A stretch of DNA of 64,000 nt from Bathymodiolus brooksi (GCA_963680875.1 OY804579.1:33651804-33715803), one strand, 5' to 3'; counted from the first letter of the stretch, positions 50,432 through 60,870 are shown. The notes: generated from the letters alone by a model not told the origin. Numbers and translations: made by a program.

Positions 50432-50965
50432 AACTAGAAGCTCAGTGGACTGAGCCTGTGTCGCTCACCTTTCATTCTGCTTTGAGGAAACTTAATACAC
50501 AACCTTCCATACATGTAGATGCTTCCTACCAAGATTCGGTTCATTTGGCTAGGCAGTTTCAGAGGAGAAGAATTTTTAGATATCGACCAATCAGAAACAA
50601 GAATTGCCTGTGGTGGCCATGTTTGTTAACAGATCGGGTCGAAATGAGCAATCTTCATAGAGGACATTCCATAGATGCTTCATGCCATGTTTCGGTTAAT
50701 TTGGCCAAGCGGTTTCAGAGGTGATTTTTAAAAATTGGCCAATCAGAAACAAGAATTGCCTGTGGAGGGCCATGTTTGGTAATGGATCATAACAAAATGT
50801 GCACTCTTTAGAGAGGACCTTCCAAAGATGTTTCCTACTAAATTTCAGTTCATTTGGCTGATGGTTTTCAGAGGAGAGGATTAAAATGTGAAAAGTTAAC
50901 AGATGACAGACAACAAACGACGGATGCCAACAGCCCACATTGCCTTTGGCAAGGTGAGCTAAAAA
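50432..50965 (+). mobile_element. Modular dispersed repeat, copy 1 (apparently complete)
   Basis: Head: CTCAGTGGACTGAGCCTGTG followed by TCGCTCACCTT. Two ~152-bp modules follow (AATCAGAAAC at 50589 and 50741), each with GAATTGCCTGTGG, GGCCATGTTTG, AACAGATCGGG, TCCATAGATGCTTC, TTTCGGTTCATTTGG and GGTTTCAGAGG. The tail is AAAATGTGAAAAGTTAACAG, CATTGCCTTTGGCAAGGTGA, GCTAAAAAG. GCTCACCTT (50463-50471) and AAGGTGAGC (50951-50959) form short inverted ends. No protein coding. The head-modules-tail plan resembles non-autonomous bivalve elements with tandem cores (pearl/MINE-type), which is an inference. Confidence 0.7.
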
Positions 50966-51121
50966 GAATATTAAAATGTGAATACCTACAAGTAATGTAT
51001 AGTATAAACATATCACTACATCAGCATTAGTTAATTTCTAAAGGAGATAATGGCAAGAATTATCTATTTTATTAAACAGTTTAATGCAAGAGTTATCTCC
51101 CTTTTAACAGTTTACTACAAT

Positions 51122-51812
51122 GGAGAGGATTTTATTTAGAAATGAACCAATCAGAAATAAGAATTGACTGTGGCAGCCATGTTTGTTAACAGATCGGGAT
51201 GAAATGAGCAATCTTTATAGAGAACCTTCCATAGATGCTTCCTACCAAGTTTCGGTTCAATTGGCCAAGTGGTTTCGGAGAAGATTTATAAAAATCGGCC
51301 AATCAGAAACAAGAATTGCCTGTCATGGCCATGTTTGTTAACGGATCGGGATGAAATGTGCAACCTTTGTAGAGGAACATCCATAGATGCTTCCTACCAA
51401 GTTTCGGTTCATTTGGCCAAGCGGTTTCGGAGAAGATTTAAAAAAATTGACCAATCAGACACAAGAATTGCCTGTGATGGCCATGTTTGTTAGCGGATCG
51501 GGATGAAATCAGCAACCTTCCATAGATGCTTCCTACCAAGTTTCGGTTCATTTGGCCAAGCGGTTTCGGAGGTGAAGATTTTTTTAAATCGGCCAATCAG
51601 AAACAAGAATTGCCTGTGGCGGCCATGTTTGTTAATAGATTGAGACAAAATGAGCAATCTTTAGAGAGGACCTTCTATAGATGCTTCCTACCCAGTTTCA
51701 GTTCATTTGGCTGAGAGGTTTCAGAGGAGAAGATTAAAATGCAAAAAGTTAACGGACGACGGACAAAAGATGGCAAAAGCTCACGTTGCCTTTGGCAAGG
51801 TAAGCAAAAAAA
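51122..51812 (+). mobile_element. Modular dispersed repeat, copy 2 (lacks head)
   Basis: Starts inside a module, then carries four ~150-bp modules (CAATCAGAAA-type marks near 51148, 51300, 51453 and 51596). It ends with the same tail: AAAATGCAAAAAGTTAACGG, GTTGCCTTTGGCAAGGTAAG. The head with GCCTGTGTCGCTCACC is missing. The modules differ by about 10% from each other. Confidence 0.7.
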
Positions 51813-53168
51813 CCTGAAGTTATGCCAGCCTTTTTGTTCTATGTGTTAAAATAGAGCATACTCAATAATTTTATTATCCATGGAAAAACTTTGTTTTTTT
51901 TAAATTTATTTCATTTTTCTTCTGTTTGTACTTTTTTTTATCTAGGTGGGGGGGCGTAAAACGTATTTCTTCTCTGGAGGTTGTTGTCAAATTTCTATTT
52001 AATTAATCGTGGTTGTCTGTATTTTTACCATTTCGGTATATTAAAATAGACCTACTTGCCGGCAAGTCGTGTCACTGTGTTGTTCGTTAAATGGTGTATA
52101 ATATTCGGCTGTTTGTTCCGCGATTTCGCTTCTTTTGCATGATTTTTTAAGCCATATTGTCTCCCTTTATCTTCCGAAATATTCCGAATGATATGTTATG
52201 TAAAAAATGGAGAAATACGAATGATGAACTGGTACCTGGTTCTTTTATTTTCGTTCCTGGGTTCCAAGATAAAAAGTAACAGTCGAAAACGAAACGTGGT
52301 CAAATGGCACGATTTCTCAAAAAGTATTTAACCAAAAATAATAAACTATACATATTATTAATCCTTGAGATATAAGCTTTAAAATGGTGCAACATTTATT
52401 TGACAGACATTTGATTTAAAAGAGTTATACGTGATCAAAACAAATATTTTGATACAAATTATCGTCATTTCCACCATTGAAAAATACTGTCCTGCCATGA
52501 TTTAGGGTATCAAATGTCTCATTCTGTTCAAAAGTTATACCTATAAACGTACTGGAAAATACCTGTCCTGGTTTTAAACCCTCCCCCTCAAAAATAGATA
52601 AACAACACACTTTATAGGTCACACTTGTACTTGCATTACTGCCATTAAACAGTATTACAGATTTGATCAGTCTGTTTCAAATTTAATTTCTATTTTCTAG
52701 GTGGGGGTCATTTTAAGTATTTATATTTATGTGGTGGTACCCCAAAAATAATTAAAATTCTGGTGGTAGTACCCCAAATTATTGACGGAGTTCCGACCCC
52801 CCCCCCCCCAGGTATTTTTTCCTGGAAAAGCCCTTACCAGTGTTTAATTTAATTTTTTTTTAAACTAGAGGCTTACTTGAGACTATCGCTATCGTAATTC
52901 ATACTCTGCTTTGGTCAAAGCATGTTTGTAGTTTCTGAGAAAAAGCCATTTTTATTCATATTAGACAGAAGCGAAGTGATGACAATTCGTCACATGGATG
53001 TTTGTTCAAGGTCAGCTAGAGAGTAATAAAACAATGATGTGGCTTTATTAATGAAATAATAATTTGTAAATATTGAAAATCTGTCTACAGTGGATTCTGA
53101 TTTTGTACACAGGAAATCTGTCTTTATATGGATACTGAATATGCAGAAAACCCAAGAAAAGCCTCATA
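51813..53168. other. Unique DNA with short G/C homopolymers
   Basis: No gene recognised. CTAGGTGGGGG occurs twice (about 51943 and 52699) and a poly-C run of about 13 lies at 52798-52810. Possibly remnants of one dispersed repeat. Confidence 0.5.
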
Positions 53169-53345
53169 CAGTCAAACCTGTATTAAGAGGTCACCTTTGG
53201 GACAAAGACAAAGTGACCTTATAAGACAGGTGACCTCTTAAGAGGTTCAATTCATATGAAATGTTCTATGACCGCACAAGCAAAAGGTGACCTTTTAATG
53301 CAGGTGGCTGCTTAATAGAGGTGACTGCATATACAGGTTTGACTG
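53169..53345. mobile_element. 177-bp MITE with TA flanks
   Basis: Terminal inverted repeats CAGTCAAACCTGTATTAAGA and, at the right end, ATACAGGTTTGACTG, flanked by TA on both sides. Internal motif GGTCACC/GGTGACC repeats. The CAGT ends plus TA duplication resemble pogo/Tigger- or mariner-derived MITEs. Confidence 0.8.
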
Positions 53346-53440
53346 TAATTTAAATTTTTATTTTCATATAAAAATTCTTGATTGACTGAACCTAGCATTT
53401 CTAAAATCAAAACTGAAAATTTTACATCGAAATGTATCCA

Positions 53441-53619
53441 CAGTCAAACCTGCTCATGCTGTTACCTCTATTAAGCAGTCACCTGTATTAAATGGTCACC
53501 TTTATCTCCTCCTGTCATCGAAAATTTCATATTAATTGAACCTCTTTTAAGAGGTCACCTGTCTTAAAAGACCAATTGTCCTTTGTTTCAAAGGTGACCT
53601 CTTAATACAGACTTGACTG
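53441..53619. mobile_element. 179-bp MITE, second copy in inverted orientation
   Basis: Reverse-complement relative of 53169-53345, about 80% similar. Shared blocks are TATTAAGAGGTCACCTTTG and AAGACAGGTGACCTCTTAA. TA follows its right end; the left flank is CA, so one TA is mutated. It lies about 40 bp beyond the EXOC7 polyadenylation signal. Confidence 0.8.
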
Positions 53620-53656
53620 TATTTTACTTATTGGTTCTCCTCTGATCATAGTTCAC

Positions 53657-53662
53657 TTTATT
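53657..53662 (-). promoter_or_regulatory. EXOC7: Polyadenylation signal for EXOC7
   Basis: AATAAA on the minus strand, about 100 bp past the EXOC7 stop codon. Placement suggests a short 3' untranslated region ending before the MITE at 53441-53619. Confidence 0.55.
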
Positions 53663-53764
53663 TTGAAAATGAGAGTCGTTATCTTTGTCATTACTTCTTA
53701 ACAAGATCATTTTCCGAGTAATATAGTGGTAATATAAGCAAAGACTATGAACCAATGGTGTATA

Positions 53765-54001
53765 CTAAGCTGATGTATCAAAGAATTTATCAATAACTGC
53801 ACTGACTGCCTGTGGTGTATATTTAATATATTTGTCCAGATTCTTTGTAAAATTGATTTTCTCATATTTCTCCTGAAACATTTTATATCTGGGTACTATG
53901 TAATCTTTATTGTCTTTTTTTAGTGTGTCTCTCAGTTCTTGGTCTGGAATGGCATATCCTTTCTGAATTTTCATGATTTCTTCCAACTCTTTGTTAAAAC
54001 C
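53765..54001 (-). CDS. EXOC7: EXOC7 (Exo70), last coding exon
   Basis: Exo70 is the exocyst subunit that binds membrane phosphoinositides and helps tether secretory vesicles at the plasma membrane. This exon encodes its last 78 residues, beginning GFNKELEEIMKIQKGYAIPD and ending FTKNLDKYIKY...IDKFFDTSA-stop (TAG at 53765-53767). It aligns with the C-terminus of animal EXOC7 as I remember it (IQKAWAIPD, FTKNPEKYIKY, LFDTSA), the conserved helical bundle end that carries membrane-binding basic residues. The acceptor is TTTATTTTGTTTTAG just before GGTTTTAAC, phase 0, and joins the exon at 56372-56413. No stops or frameshifts, so it looks functional. Confidence 0.9.
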   Translation of the reverse strand, partial: GFNKELEEIMKIQKGYAIPDQELRDTLKKDNKDYIVPRYKMFQEKYEKINFTKNLDKYIKYTPQAVSAVIDKFFDTSA

Positions 54002-54058
54002 CTAAAACAAAATAAATATAGTGAGAGAATGTTGTTTAACTCCAAGTGAGCAATTTTT

Positions 54059-54417
54059 CAGCTATATAATGGCAAGAACAAGTCAGCTATATAATGGCAA
54101 GAACAAGTCAGCTATATAATGGCAAGAACAAGTCAGCTATATAATGGCAAGAACAAGTCAGCTATATAATGGCAAGAACAAGTCAGCTATATAATGGCAA
54201 GAACAAGTCAGCTATATAATGGCAAGAACAAGTCAGCTATATAATGGCAAGAACAAGTCAGCTATATAATGGAAAGAACAAGTCAGCTATATAATGGCAA
54301 GAACAAGTCAGTTATATAATGGCAAGAACAAGTCAGCTATATAATGGCAAGAACAAGTCAGCTATATAATGGCAAGAACAAGTCAGCTATATAATGGCAA
54401 GAACAAGTCAGCTATAT
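54059..54417 (+). repeat. 25-bp minisatellite in EXOC7 intron, 15 copies
   Basis: GCTATATAATGGCAAGAACA followed by AGTCA, at exact 25-bp spacing. Two variants (GGAAAG and AGTTAT). It begins about 55 bp from the EXOC7 splice acceptor. Confidence 0.95.
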
Positions 54418-54600
54418 ATAGATGTCTGCTTTGTACTAGACTAGTACACTTAGTTGCAATTTTATAGTGCTAGCTCACGAAAACAACAGTCCACTGGGTT
54501 TTCACTACACTCTGACATTATTCTGATTCTAAGCCAACCACCCAGCCTTTGCTCTAACTCATTACTACTGCTTGACTTAGTGCAGAAGACACAACTATGA

Positions 54601-56200
54601 TTACATATATAGCCTTTGGTTTCAGCCGACCGTGGGCTTGAACCCATGATCTGTTGTACTCGAGGCAAACACTCTCACCATTACATATATAGCCTTTGGT
54701 TTCAGCCGACCGTGGGCTTGAACCCATGATCTGTTGTACTCGAGGCAAACACTCTCACCATTACATATATAGCCTTTGGTTTCAGCCGACCGTGGGCTTG
54801 AACCCATGATCTGTTGTACTCGAGGCAGACACTCTCACCATTACATATATAGCCTTTGGTTTCAGCCGACCGTGGGCTTGAACCCATGATCTGTTGTACT
54901 CGAGGCAGACACTCTCACCATTACATATATAGCCTTTGGTTTCAGCCGACCGTGGGCTTGAACCCATGATCTGTTGTACTCGAGGCAAACACTCTCACCA
55001 TTACATATATAGCCTTTGGTTTCAGCCGACCGTGGGCTTGAACCCATGATCTGTTGTACTCGAGGCAGACACTCTCACCATTACATATATAGCCTTTGGT
55101 TTCAGCCGACCGTGGGCTTGAACCCATGATCTGTTGTACTCGAGGCAGACACTCTCACCATTACATATATAGCCTTTGGTTTCAGCCGACCGTGGGCTTG
55201 AACCCATGATCTGTTGTACTCGAGGCAGACACTCTCACCATTACATATATAGCCTTTGGTTTCAGCCGACCGTGGGCTTGAACCCATGATCTGTTGTACT
55301 CGAGGCAAACACTCTCACCATTACATATATAGCCTTTGGTTTCAGCCGACCGTGGGCTTGAACCCATGATCTGTTGTACTCGAGGCAGACACTCTCACCA
55401 TTACATATATAGCCTTTGGTTTCAGCCGACCGTGGGCTTGAACCCATGATCTGTTGTACTCGAGGCAGACACTCTCACCATTACATATATAGCCTTTGGT
55501 TTCAGCCGACCGTGGGCTTGAACCCATGATCTGTTGTACTCGAGGCAGACACTCTCACCATTACATATATAGCCTTTGGTTTCAGCCGACCGTGGGCTTG
55601 AACCCATGATCTGTTGTACTCGAGGCAGACACTCTCACCATTACATATATAGCCTTTGGCTTCAGCCGACCGTGGGCTTGAACCCATGATCTGTTGTACT
55701 TGAGGCAGACACTCTCACCATTACATATATAGCCTTTGGTTTCAGCCGACCGTGGGCTTGAACCCATGATCTGTTGTACTCGTGGCAAATACTCTCACCA
55801 TTACATATATAGCCTTTGGTTTCAGCTGACCGTGGGCTTGAACCCATGATCTGTTGTACTCGAGGCAGACACTCTCACCATTACATATATAGCCTTTGGT
55901 TTCAGCCGACCGTGGCCTTGAACCCATGATCTGTTGTACTTGAGGCAGACACTCTCACCATTACATATATAGCCTTTGGTTTCAGCCAACCGTGGGCTTG
56001 AACCCATGATATGTTGTACTCGAGGAAGACACTCTCATCATTACATATATAGCCTTTGGTTTCAGCCGACCGTGGGCTTGAACCCATGATCTGTTGTACT
56101 CGAGGAAGGCATTCTCACCATTACATATATAGCCTTTGGTTTCAGCCAACCGTGGGCTTGAACCCATGATCTGTTGTACTCGAGGCAGACACTTTCACCA
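54601..56200 (-). repeat. 80-bp satellite of tRNA-like units in EXOC7 intron, 20 copies
   Basis: TTACATATATAGCCTTTGG recurs at exact 80-bp spacing from 54601 to 56121. On the minus strand each unit reads GTAATGGTGAGAGTGTCTGC, CTCGAGTACAACAGATCATG, GGTTCAAGCCCACGGTCGGC, TGAAACC. It contains a perfect polymerase III B box (GGTTCAAGCCC) in a T-arm (TGGG, loop TTCAAGC, CCCA), plus the 3' part of an A box. Units near 56000-56200 are more varied; those from 54600 to 55600 are almost identical, alternating only GGCAAAC and GGCAGAC. The minus-strand ORFs across it are by-products. Confidence 0.93.
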
Positions 56201-56215
56201 TTACACCACCCATGC
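56139..56215 (-). ncRNA. tRNA-like (SINE head) sequence, most complete copy
   Basis: The rightmost unit keeps the 5' end that the other 19 lost. The minus strand starts GCATGGGTGGTGTAATGGTG, then AAAGTGTCTGCCTCGAGTAC, AACAGATCATGGGTTCAAGC and CCACGGTTGGCTGAAACC. GCATGGGTGGT plus TGG resembles the 5' end of animal tRNA-Gly as I remember it. The A box TGGTGTAATGG and B box GGTTCAAGCCC are both present, about 35 bp apart. The anticodon arm is not regular, so it is a tRNA-derived SINE head, not a working tRNA. The rest of the SINE may lie at 54470-54600. Confidence 0.65.
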
Positions 56216-56371
56216 AGTTCTGACTGTTTAGGAGATAAAATCTTCCCTCCTTCCATCATAGCTATTATCTTTATGACAGTTTCCTGTTAGTCACAGACTT
56301 TATCAGTGTTAAAATTAAACATGATTTTGGTTGGTTTTTTTTGTGTTACAGAATTGAAGTTTACAACTTAC

Positions 56372-56413
56372 AGAAAACTTGTCTTTTATATTCTGTTTTT
56401 CTTTATCCTTCAA
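56372..56413 (-). CDS. EXOC7: EXOC7 (Exo70), penultimate exon (42 bp)
   Basis: A 14-codon micro-exon encoding LKDKEKQNIKDKFS. It is bounded by an acceptor TTTTATTTATAG and a consensus donor GTAAGT. It fits directly before GFNKELEEI in the last exon. In animal EXOC7 the residues before GFN-EL are of the form LKDKERQ-IKDKFK, so sequence, phase (0) and order all agree. The intron between the two exons (54002-56371) is about 2.4 kb and is mostly satellite DNA. Earlier exons are expected at higher coordinates, but I found none in 56414-64000. They lie outside the window or are hidden among the repeats. Confidence 0.85.
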
Positions 56414-56957
56414 CTATAAATAAAAAATATGCATGCATGAACAGATATTTAGAATGAATTGTCAAATCTTCAATAACTTGTGTTAAGCTACCTTAAAATT
56501 ATCTCCCTTTGTAACATATGTCCTACTAATTTAACCTGCATAAAGCAACCACCTGTCTACATGATCCTTTTTCTATTCACTCCTTTCTAAGATTACATAA
56601 GTTAGACTTAAAGATTAACTATTCATTCACATGTGTCAGCACATGAAGATGTTATGTATATCTGTACATTAAGAGTTTCTTTTATTTCTATTTGAGCAGG
56701 CAAATTGCATTGATTTGATAATTTTTTGTTATATTCTGTCACTGACCGAAATATAGCTTTTTCTGGTACCCCTGTCATATGTTACCTGTTTAGCTTTGGG
56801 AAACTAGTTGTAAATATAGTTCTATTCCTGTTGACAGAAAATATCAAAAGGGGCACGCCGGCACTGAAGGTATAATTATATAATTTTATTATTTAATTTA
56901 AAATATAAACGTCGATGGATTAAGGCGATTTTTCTGCAGGATAAACACACTATTAAC

Positions 56958-57082
56958 GCAGTGTCTTTAAATATAAAGTTTATGTGTATTTGGCACAAAA
57001 CTGGGGAAAGGCTCTATAAACCTCACTTTTATCCCAGTTTTTAAGCTTCATACACATAAACTTGATATTTCAAGACACTGCA
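56958..57082. repeat. Imperfect hairpin, ~45-bp arms
   Basis: GCAGTGTCTTTAAATATAAA then GTTTATGTGTAT faces ATACACATAAAC then TTGATATTTCAAGACACTGC, and inside these AAAACTGGG faces CCCAGTTTT. About 85% paired. Probably a small fold-back element in the EXOC7 intron or its vicinity. Confidence 0.75.
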
Positions 57083-57102
57083 CTAATATCATCTATATAC
57101 TA

Positions 57103-58165
57103 CAGGCTCAGGGCTGATCCTGTGTCCCACTGAGCCTGTGTCGCTCACCTTTCATTCTGTTTTGAGTCAACTTAATACAGAGCCTTATATGGGTGACCCC
57201 TACTAAATTTCAATTAATTTGGAAAATGGTTTTATAGAAGATTTTTTTAAATTGTCCAATCACACACAAGAACTACCTATGGCAGCCATGGAAATTTTGT
57301 ACAGGAGAAGTGGTTTCAGATGAGAAGATACCAGAAACAAGAATTGCCTATGGTGGCCATGTTTGTTAACAGATCGGGATGAAATAAACAAACTTTATAA
57401 AGGTCCTTCCATAGATGCTTCCTACCAAGTTTCGGTTCATCATGATTTGGCCAAACGGTTTCAGAGGAGAAGATTTTTAGAAATTTACCAACCAGAAATA
57501 TGAATTACATATGGCGGCTAAGTTTGTTAACTGTTTTCTTTGTTTGTTTGGTGGTGTTTAACGTCACTTTCAACAATATTTCAGCTATATCGTGGCAGTC
57601 AGTTTTATTGGTGGAGGAAACCAGAGGACCCGGAGAAAACCACCGGCTTGTAGCAAGTCACTGACAAACTTTATTACACAATGTTGTACACCTCGCCCTG
57701 ATTGAGATTTGAACTCGCAACATCAGTGGTGATAGGCACTGATTGCATAGGTAGTTATTAACGGATCTGGACGAAAAGAGCAATCTTTATAGAGGACATT
57801 CCATATATGCTTCCTACCAAGTTTCGGCTCCTTTGGCCAAGTGGTTTAAGAGAAGATAATATTTAGAAATTGACCAACCAGAAACAAGAATTACCTATAG
57901 CAGCCATGCTTTGTAATGGATCGGGACGAAAAGAGCAGTCTTTATAGGGGACCTTACATAGATGATTCCTACCAAATTTCGGTTCATTTGCTTAAGCGCT
58001 TACAGAGATCATTTTTAGAAATTGATCAACCAGAAACAAGAATTGACTATCACGGTCATGTTTGTTAATAGATCGGAACGAAATTAGCAATCTTAATAGA
58101 GGACCTTCCATGGATGGTATCTACCAAGTTTTGGTTCATTTGGCCAATCGGTTTCAGAGGAGATG
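57103..58165 (+). mobile_element. Modular dispersed repeat, copy 3 (interrupted by a SINE)
   Basis: Head: CCCACTGAGCCTGTGTCGCT, CACCTTTCATTCTG at about 57127. Then several ~150-bp modules with CAGAAACAAGAATT, GCCATGTTTGTTAA, GATCGGGA, CCTTCCATAGATGCTTC and CCAAGTTTCGGTTC marks. It is split by the SINE at 57532-57757. It has no tail and runs straight into another head at 58166. Confidence 0.7.
57532..57757 (-). mobile_element. tRNA-derived SINE, copy 3, inside a modular repeat
   Basis: Minus-strand SINE of the same family as 40004-40203 and 43402-43612. Blocks on the plus strand: GTGTTTAACGTCACTTTCAA, GGAGGAAACCAGAGGACCCG, AGTCACTGACAAACTTTATT, GGTGATAGGCACTGATTGCA. The direct repeat TTAAC flanks it (57527-57531 and 57758-57762), and the host module continues across the site from TTTGTTAAC to GGATCTGGACG. 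Confidence 0.8.
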
Positions 58166-58450
58166 ATTTTTAACTAGAGGCTCCGTGGGCTGAGCCTGTG
58201 TCGCTCACCTTTCATTCTGCTTTGAGGAAACTTAATACAGAACTTTCCATAGGTGCTTCCGACCAAATTTCGGTTCATTTGGCTACTCAGTTTCAGAGGA
58301 GAAGATTATTTAGAAATCGACCAACCAGAAACAAGAATAACATATGGTGGCAATGTTTGTAAATCGATCAGGACTAAATTAGCAAATTGTAAAGAGAACC
58401 TTCAACGAATGCTTTCTACCATCATGTCCAACTATTATCCTCAGTAGAAG
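58166..58450 (+). mobile_element. Modular dispersed repeat, copy 4 (truncated)
   Basis: Head: GGGCTGAGCCTGTGTCGCTC, ACCTTTCATTCTGCTTTGAG, then about one and a half modules. It ends without the usual tail near 58445. Confidence 0.7.
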
Positions 58451-59875
58451 CCAGTACGAGTTATCTCGCATGTTTTCAGTGTTTTCTTTTGTCAAGATTT
58501 TATCTTGTATGGATAATGTTACGTCTTATCAGACGGCCTGCTGTGGTGTGATAGATAATGTCGCCATCCTTCACTGATTAAATATAATCAGTTACGCGTA
58601 TCATCATGACATGTTTGTTAATTAAATCTTCGTGATCATCATGAATAAAACCTTGTATAACTTGTATATAAAGACTACCAAAGAAGACAAAACCAAAGTG
58701 TATGCAATACACATATCCGGATAAATACAACCAAACAAAACCTGTAGAAACATTGAAAAATATGTAATTTCTTTACTTTTATTAGTCATTCATGTTTATA
58801 TTGACATTGTACATATTTGTTGAAGCAATATATCAACATTATAAGATTTAACGACCAAAAATCACTGATGCAGATAATAGTTTGTCTTTTCATGGGAGGA
58901 CATGAAATTTCAATAAAATCGATATTTGATTTTCGTGCATCTCTTCCAATAAATGAGATATTATATATACAATACATAAATGGTAAACGGGAAAAAAGTC
59001 ACAGGATAAAAAGTCACAAGACAAGTACGAAAAAAAGTCACAATATATTTTTTCTACATTTACTATACCCCGGAAAGTCACAGTATGTATAATGAGTGTT
59101 AAATTAATTTAAAGAATTATATTTTTATATTTTTAGCCCGGTGACCAACTCCGCAAAAGTCGCATATTAACGGAGTTTAATTTCACTTCATACTATACGG
59201 CTAAAAATTGGCATACTTGTAGGAAAATGATTTTACTTTGACTTTAGACTGGTCGTCAAAAAGTTGTATGGTGCAGTTTTCGAAAATTCTATGTATAGTT
59301 AGCAAAATTTAGTTAAATTTGGACCTCGAGTGGCTAACAGTTTTGCTCTGGTATTTAAAAACTGTATAGAAATATATTTCTTTCGCATTGGATTCAAAGT
59401 TTACATATAATGTTTTATTCATTAAGCGAAAAAATTGACACAATAAACCTATAATTGAAAAATAATAACAATAACAAATATTGTAAATGAGGTCATTTTG
59501 TAGTTTCACCAGATTTTAATTCTGTACAATAATGCGCCAGTTGATAAATAGTTAAGTAACTAGTAGAAATTAAAAATATAATCATTACCCTATTTAGTGA
59601 CACACCTTTTTTTTTATCTAAGTTTCTTTAATGGGATTTTATATACCACCCAAAATACAGAGTAACAAATCTTTACCTTACTTATTTTTACGGAATGTTG
59701 TGTCCGGTCCCGGTAGAACTGAATACTTTGTTCACCATATTGATCTTGAACTTCGAGTGCACCTTATGTTCGATTAATTACATTAACTATGGATTGATTT
59801 CTTTTGTATTTGTTGATGTGTCTTTGTTCTTTTGACTTTTAAATGTTGTTTGTTCGAATTTGAGGTTGTGGTTAT
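58451..59875. other. AT-rich DNA, no gene confirmed
   Basis: 58519-58740 has an LTR-like look (TGTTACGTC start, AATAAAA, TATATAAAG) but no partner. 58995-59095 holds four AAAGTCACA repeats. A 29-codon minus-strand frame with EVQDQYGEQSIQFYRDRTQ near 59700-59750, followed by GTAAAG, could be an exon but has no family I can name. Confidence 0.4.
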
Positions 59876-59915
59876 TTTTCATTTTTGTTCATCTTAGAAT
59901 GAACAAAAATGAAAA
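59876..59915. repeat. Perfect hairpin, 17-bp arms
   Basis: TTTTCATTTTTGTTCAT, 6-nt loop CTTAGA, ATGAACAAAAATGAAAA. It sits just before the protein-like region at 59932 and could be an element edge. Confidence 0.9.
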
Positions 59916-59931
59916 TTTAGTTATTGAGTTG

Positions 59932-60870
59932 AGGAGCATGCTATACAAACATTCGACCAGCAACTTTATGCTATTGCCCAACAGGTGAAATGGTCAAAGC
60001 CTGACATTTTCAATCGCCATATTCTTAGACTTGGTGGTTTTCACAGTTTGTCTTGTTTCTTATCTTCGATAGGGAAACTTTGGGCCGATGGCGGTCTTCG
60101 TGATCTTTTGGTTGATTCTGGCGTGTATGCTGGAAATACAGCTGAGCGTATGTTGGTTGGCAAACAAATTAACAGGGCTGTCAGGGGGTTCACACTTGTA
60201 TTTGAAGCCCTACGCAGCATTCATACACTGGTGTAGGACCTTTGACTACATCGATCAGACACCATCAGCGTTCTGGAATGCGCTGTTTGAATTTCATAGA
60301 AATATCTGTGATCAGACGATTGAAACATCAGTACTACTAATTAAAGTTGAAGAATTGTTTGAAGACCATGTACAGCCTCTAATCTGTAAGTTTAGACAAT
60401 GGGGATGCGATGCATCACCTACATTCAAATACTGGGATATGCTTCTGGTGGCGGTTCAAATTATGTTGTCAAATGTACGAGCAGAACGGGAGCGTGATTG
60501 GTCGGCACATCTGATGTCTTCATCAAAAATGTTGCCATATTTCTTCATTACTAACCGTACAAATTACTCTAGATGGATGCCTGTATATATACTTGATATG
60601 CTCGACCTTTCAGCCGAGATAAAATCAGCTTTTGAAAAAGGCGAGTTTTTCATTAGACAAACATCCGGCAGTTTTAATGGTAATTGGAGCGATATGGACA
60701 CTGAAAAAAACATCATATAAGATTTGAAGGGCTCAGGTGGTTTCGTAGGAATAACGAATCAGAAATCTGCCATTGTTAGATGGACACTCACTAAACATTT
60801 CATAGCATCACTTAGTAGTGCAATAAACGACAGGGCGGGTATTACATGCACCAGCAATACCTCACATGAA
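59932..60870 (+). pseudogene. Broken copy of an uncharacterised invertebrate repeat protein
   Basis: The reading starts EHAIQTFDQQLYAIAQQVKW, then SKPDIFNRHILRLGGFHSLS, CFLSSIGKLWADGGLRDLLV and GNTAERMLVGKQINRAVRGF. A +1 frameshift occurs near 60215. It continues FIHWCRTFDYIDQ, LFEFHRNICDQT, GCDASPTFKYWDMLL, SSKMLPYFFITNRTNYSRWM and IKSAFEKGEFFIRQTSGSFN, then an in-frame TAA at 60718-60720, then DLKGSGGFVGITNQKSAIVR and WTLTKHFIASL. I recognise this pattern (LGGFH, IGKLW-DGGL-DLLV, LPYFF--NH-NYARW, SSGGL-G) as a many-copy protein family in cnidarian and mollusc genomes, probably carried by mobile elements. Its function is unknown. The N-terminus is missing. Confidence 0.65.

Noticed and set aside
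54462..56259. Series of 60-68 codon minus-strand ORFs in the 80-bp array
   Set aside because: Each is the same repeat read in shifting frame with non-ATG starts. The DNA is better explained as tRNA-like units.
56775..56820. Possible further EXOC7 exon (TTTCTGTCAACAG ... GTAACA on the minus strand)
   Set aside because: The 42-bp segment has a stop (TAG) in the required phase-0 frame and does not resemble Exo70 residues.
58519..58740. Second possible solo LTR
   Set aside because: Only a TGTTACG start, AATAAAA and TATATAAAG were seen, in an unusual order and with no clear end or target duplication.
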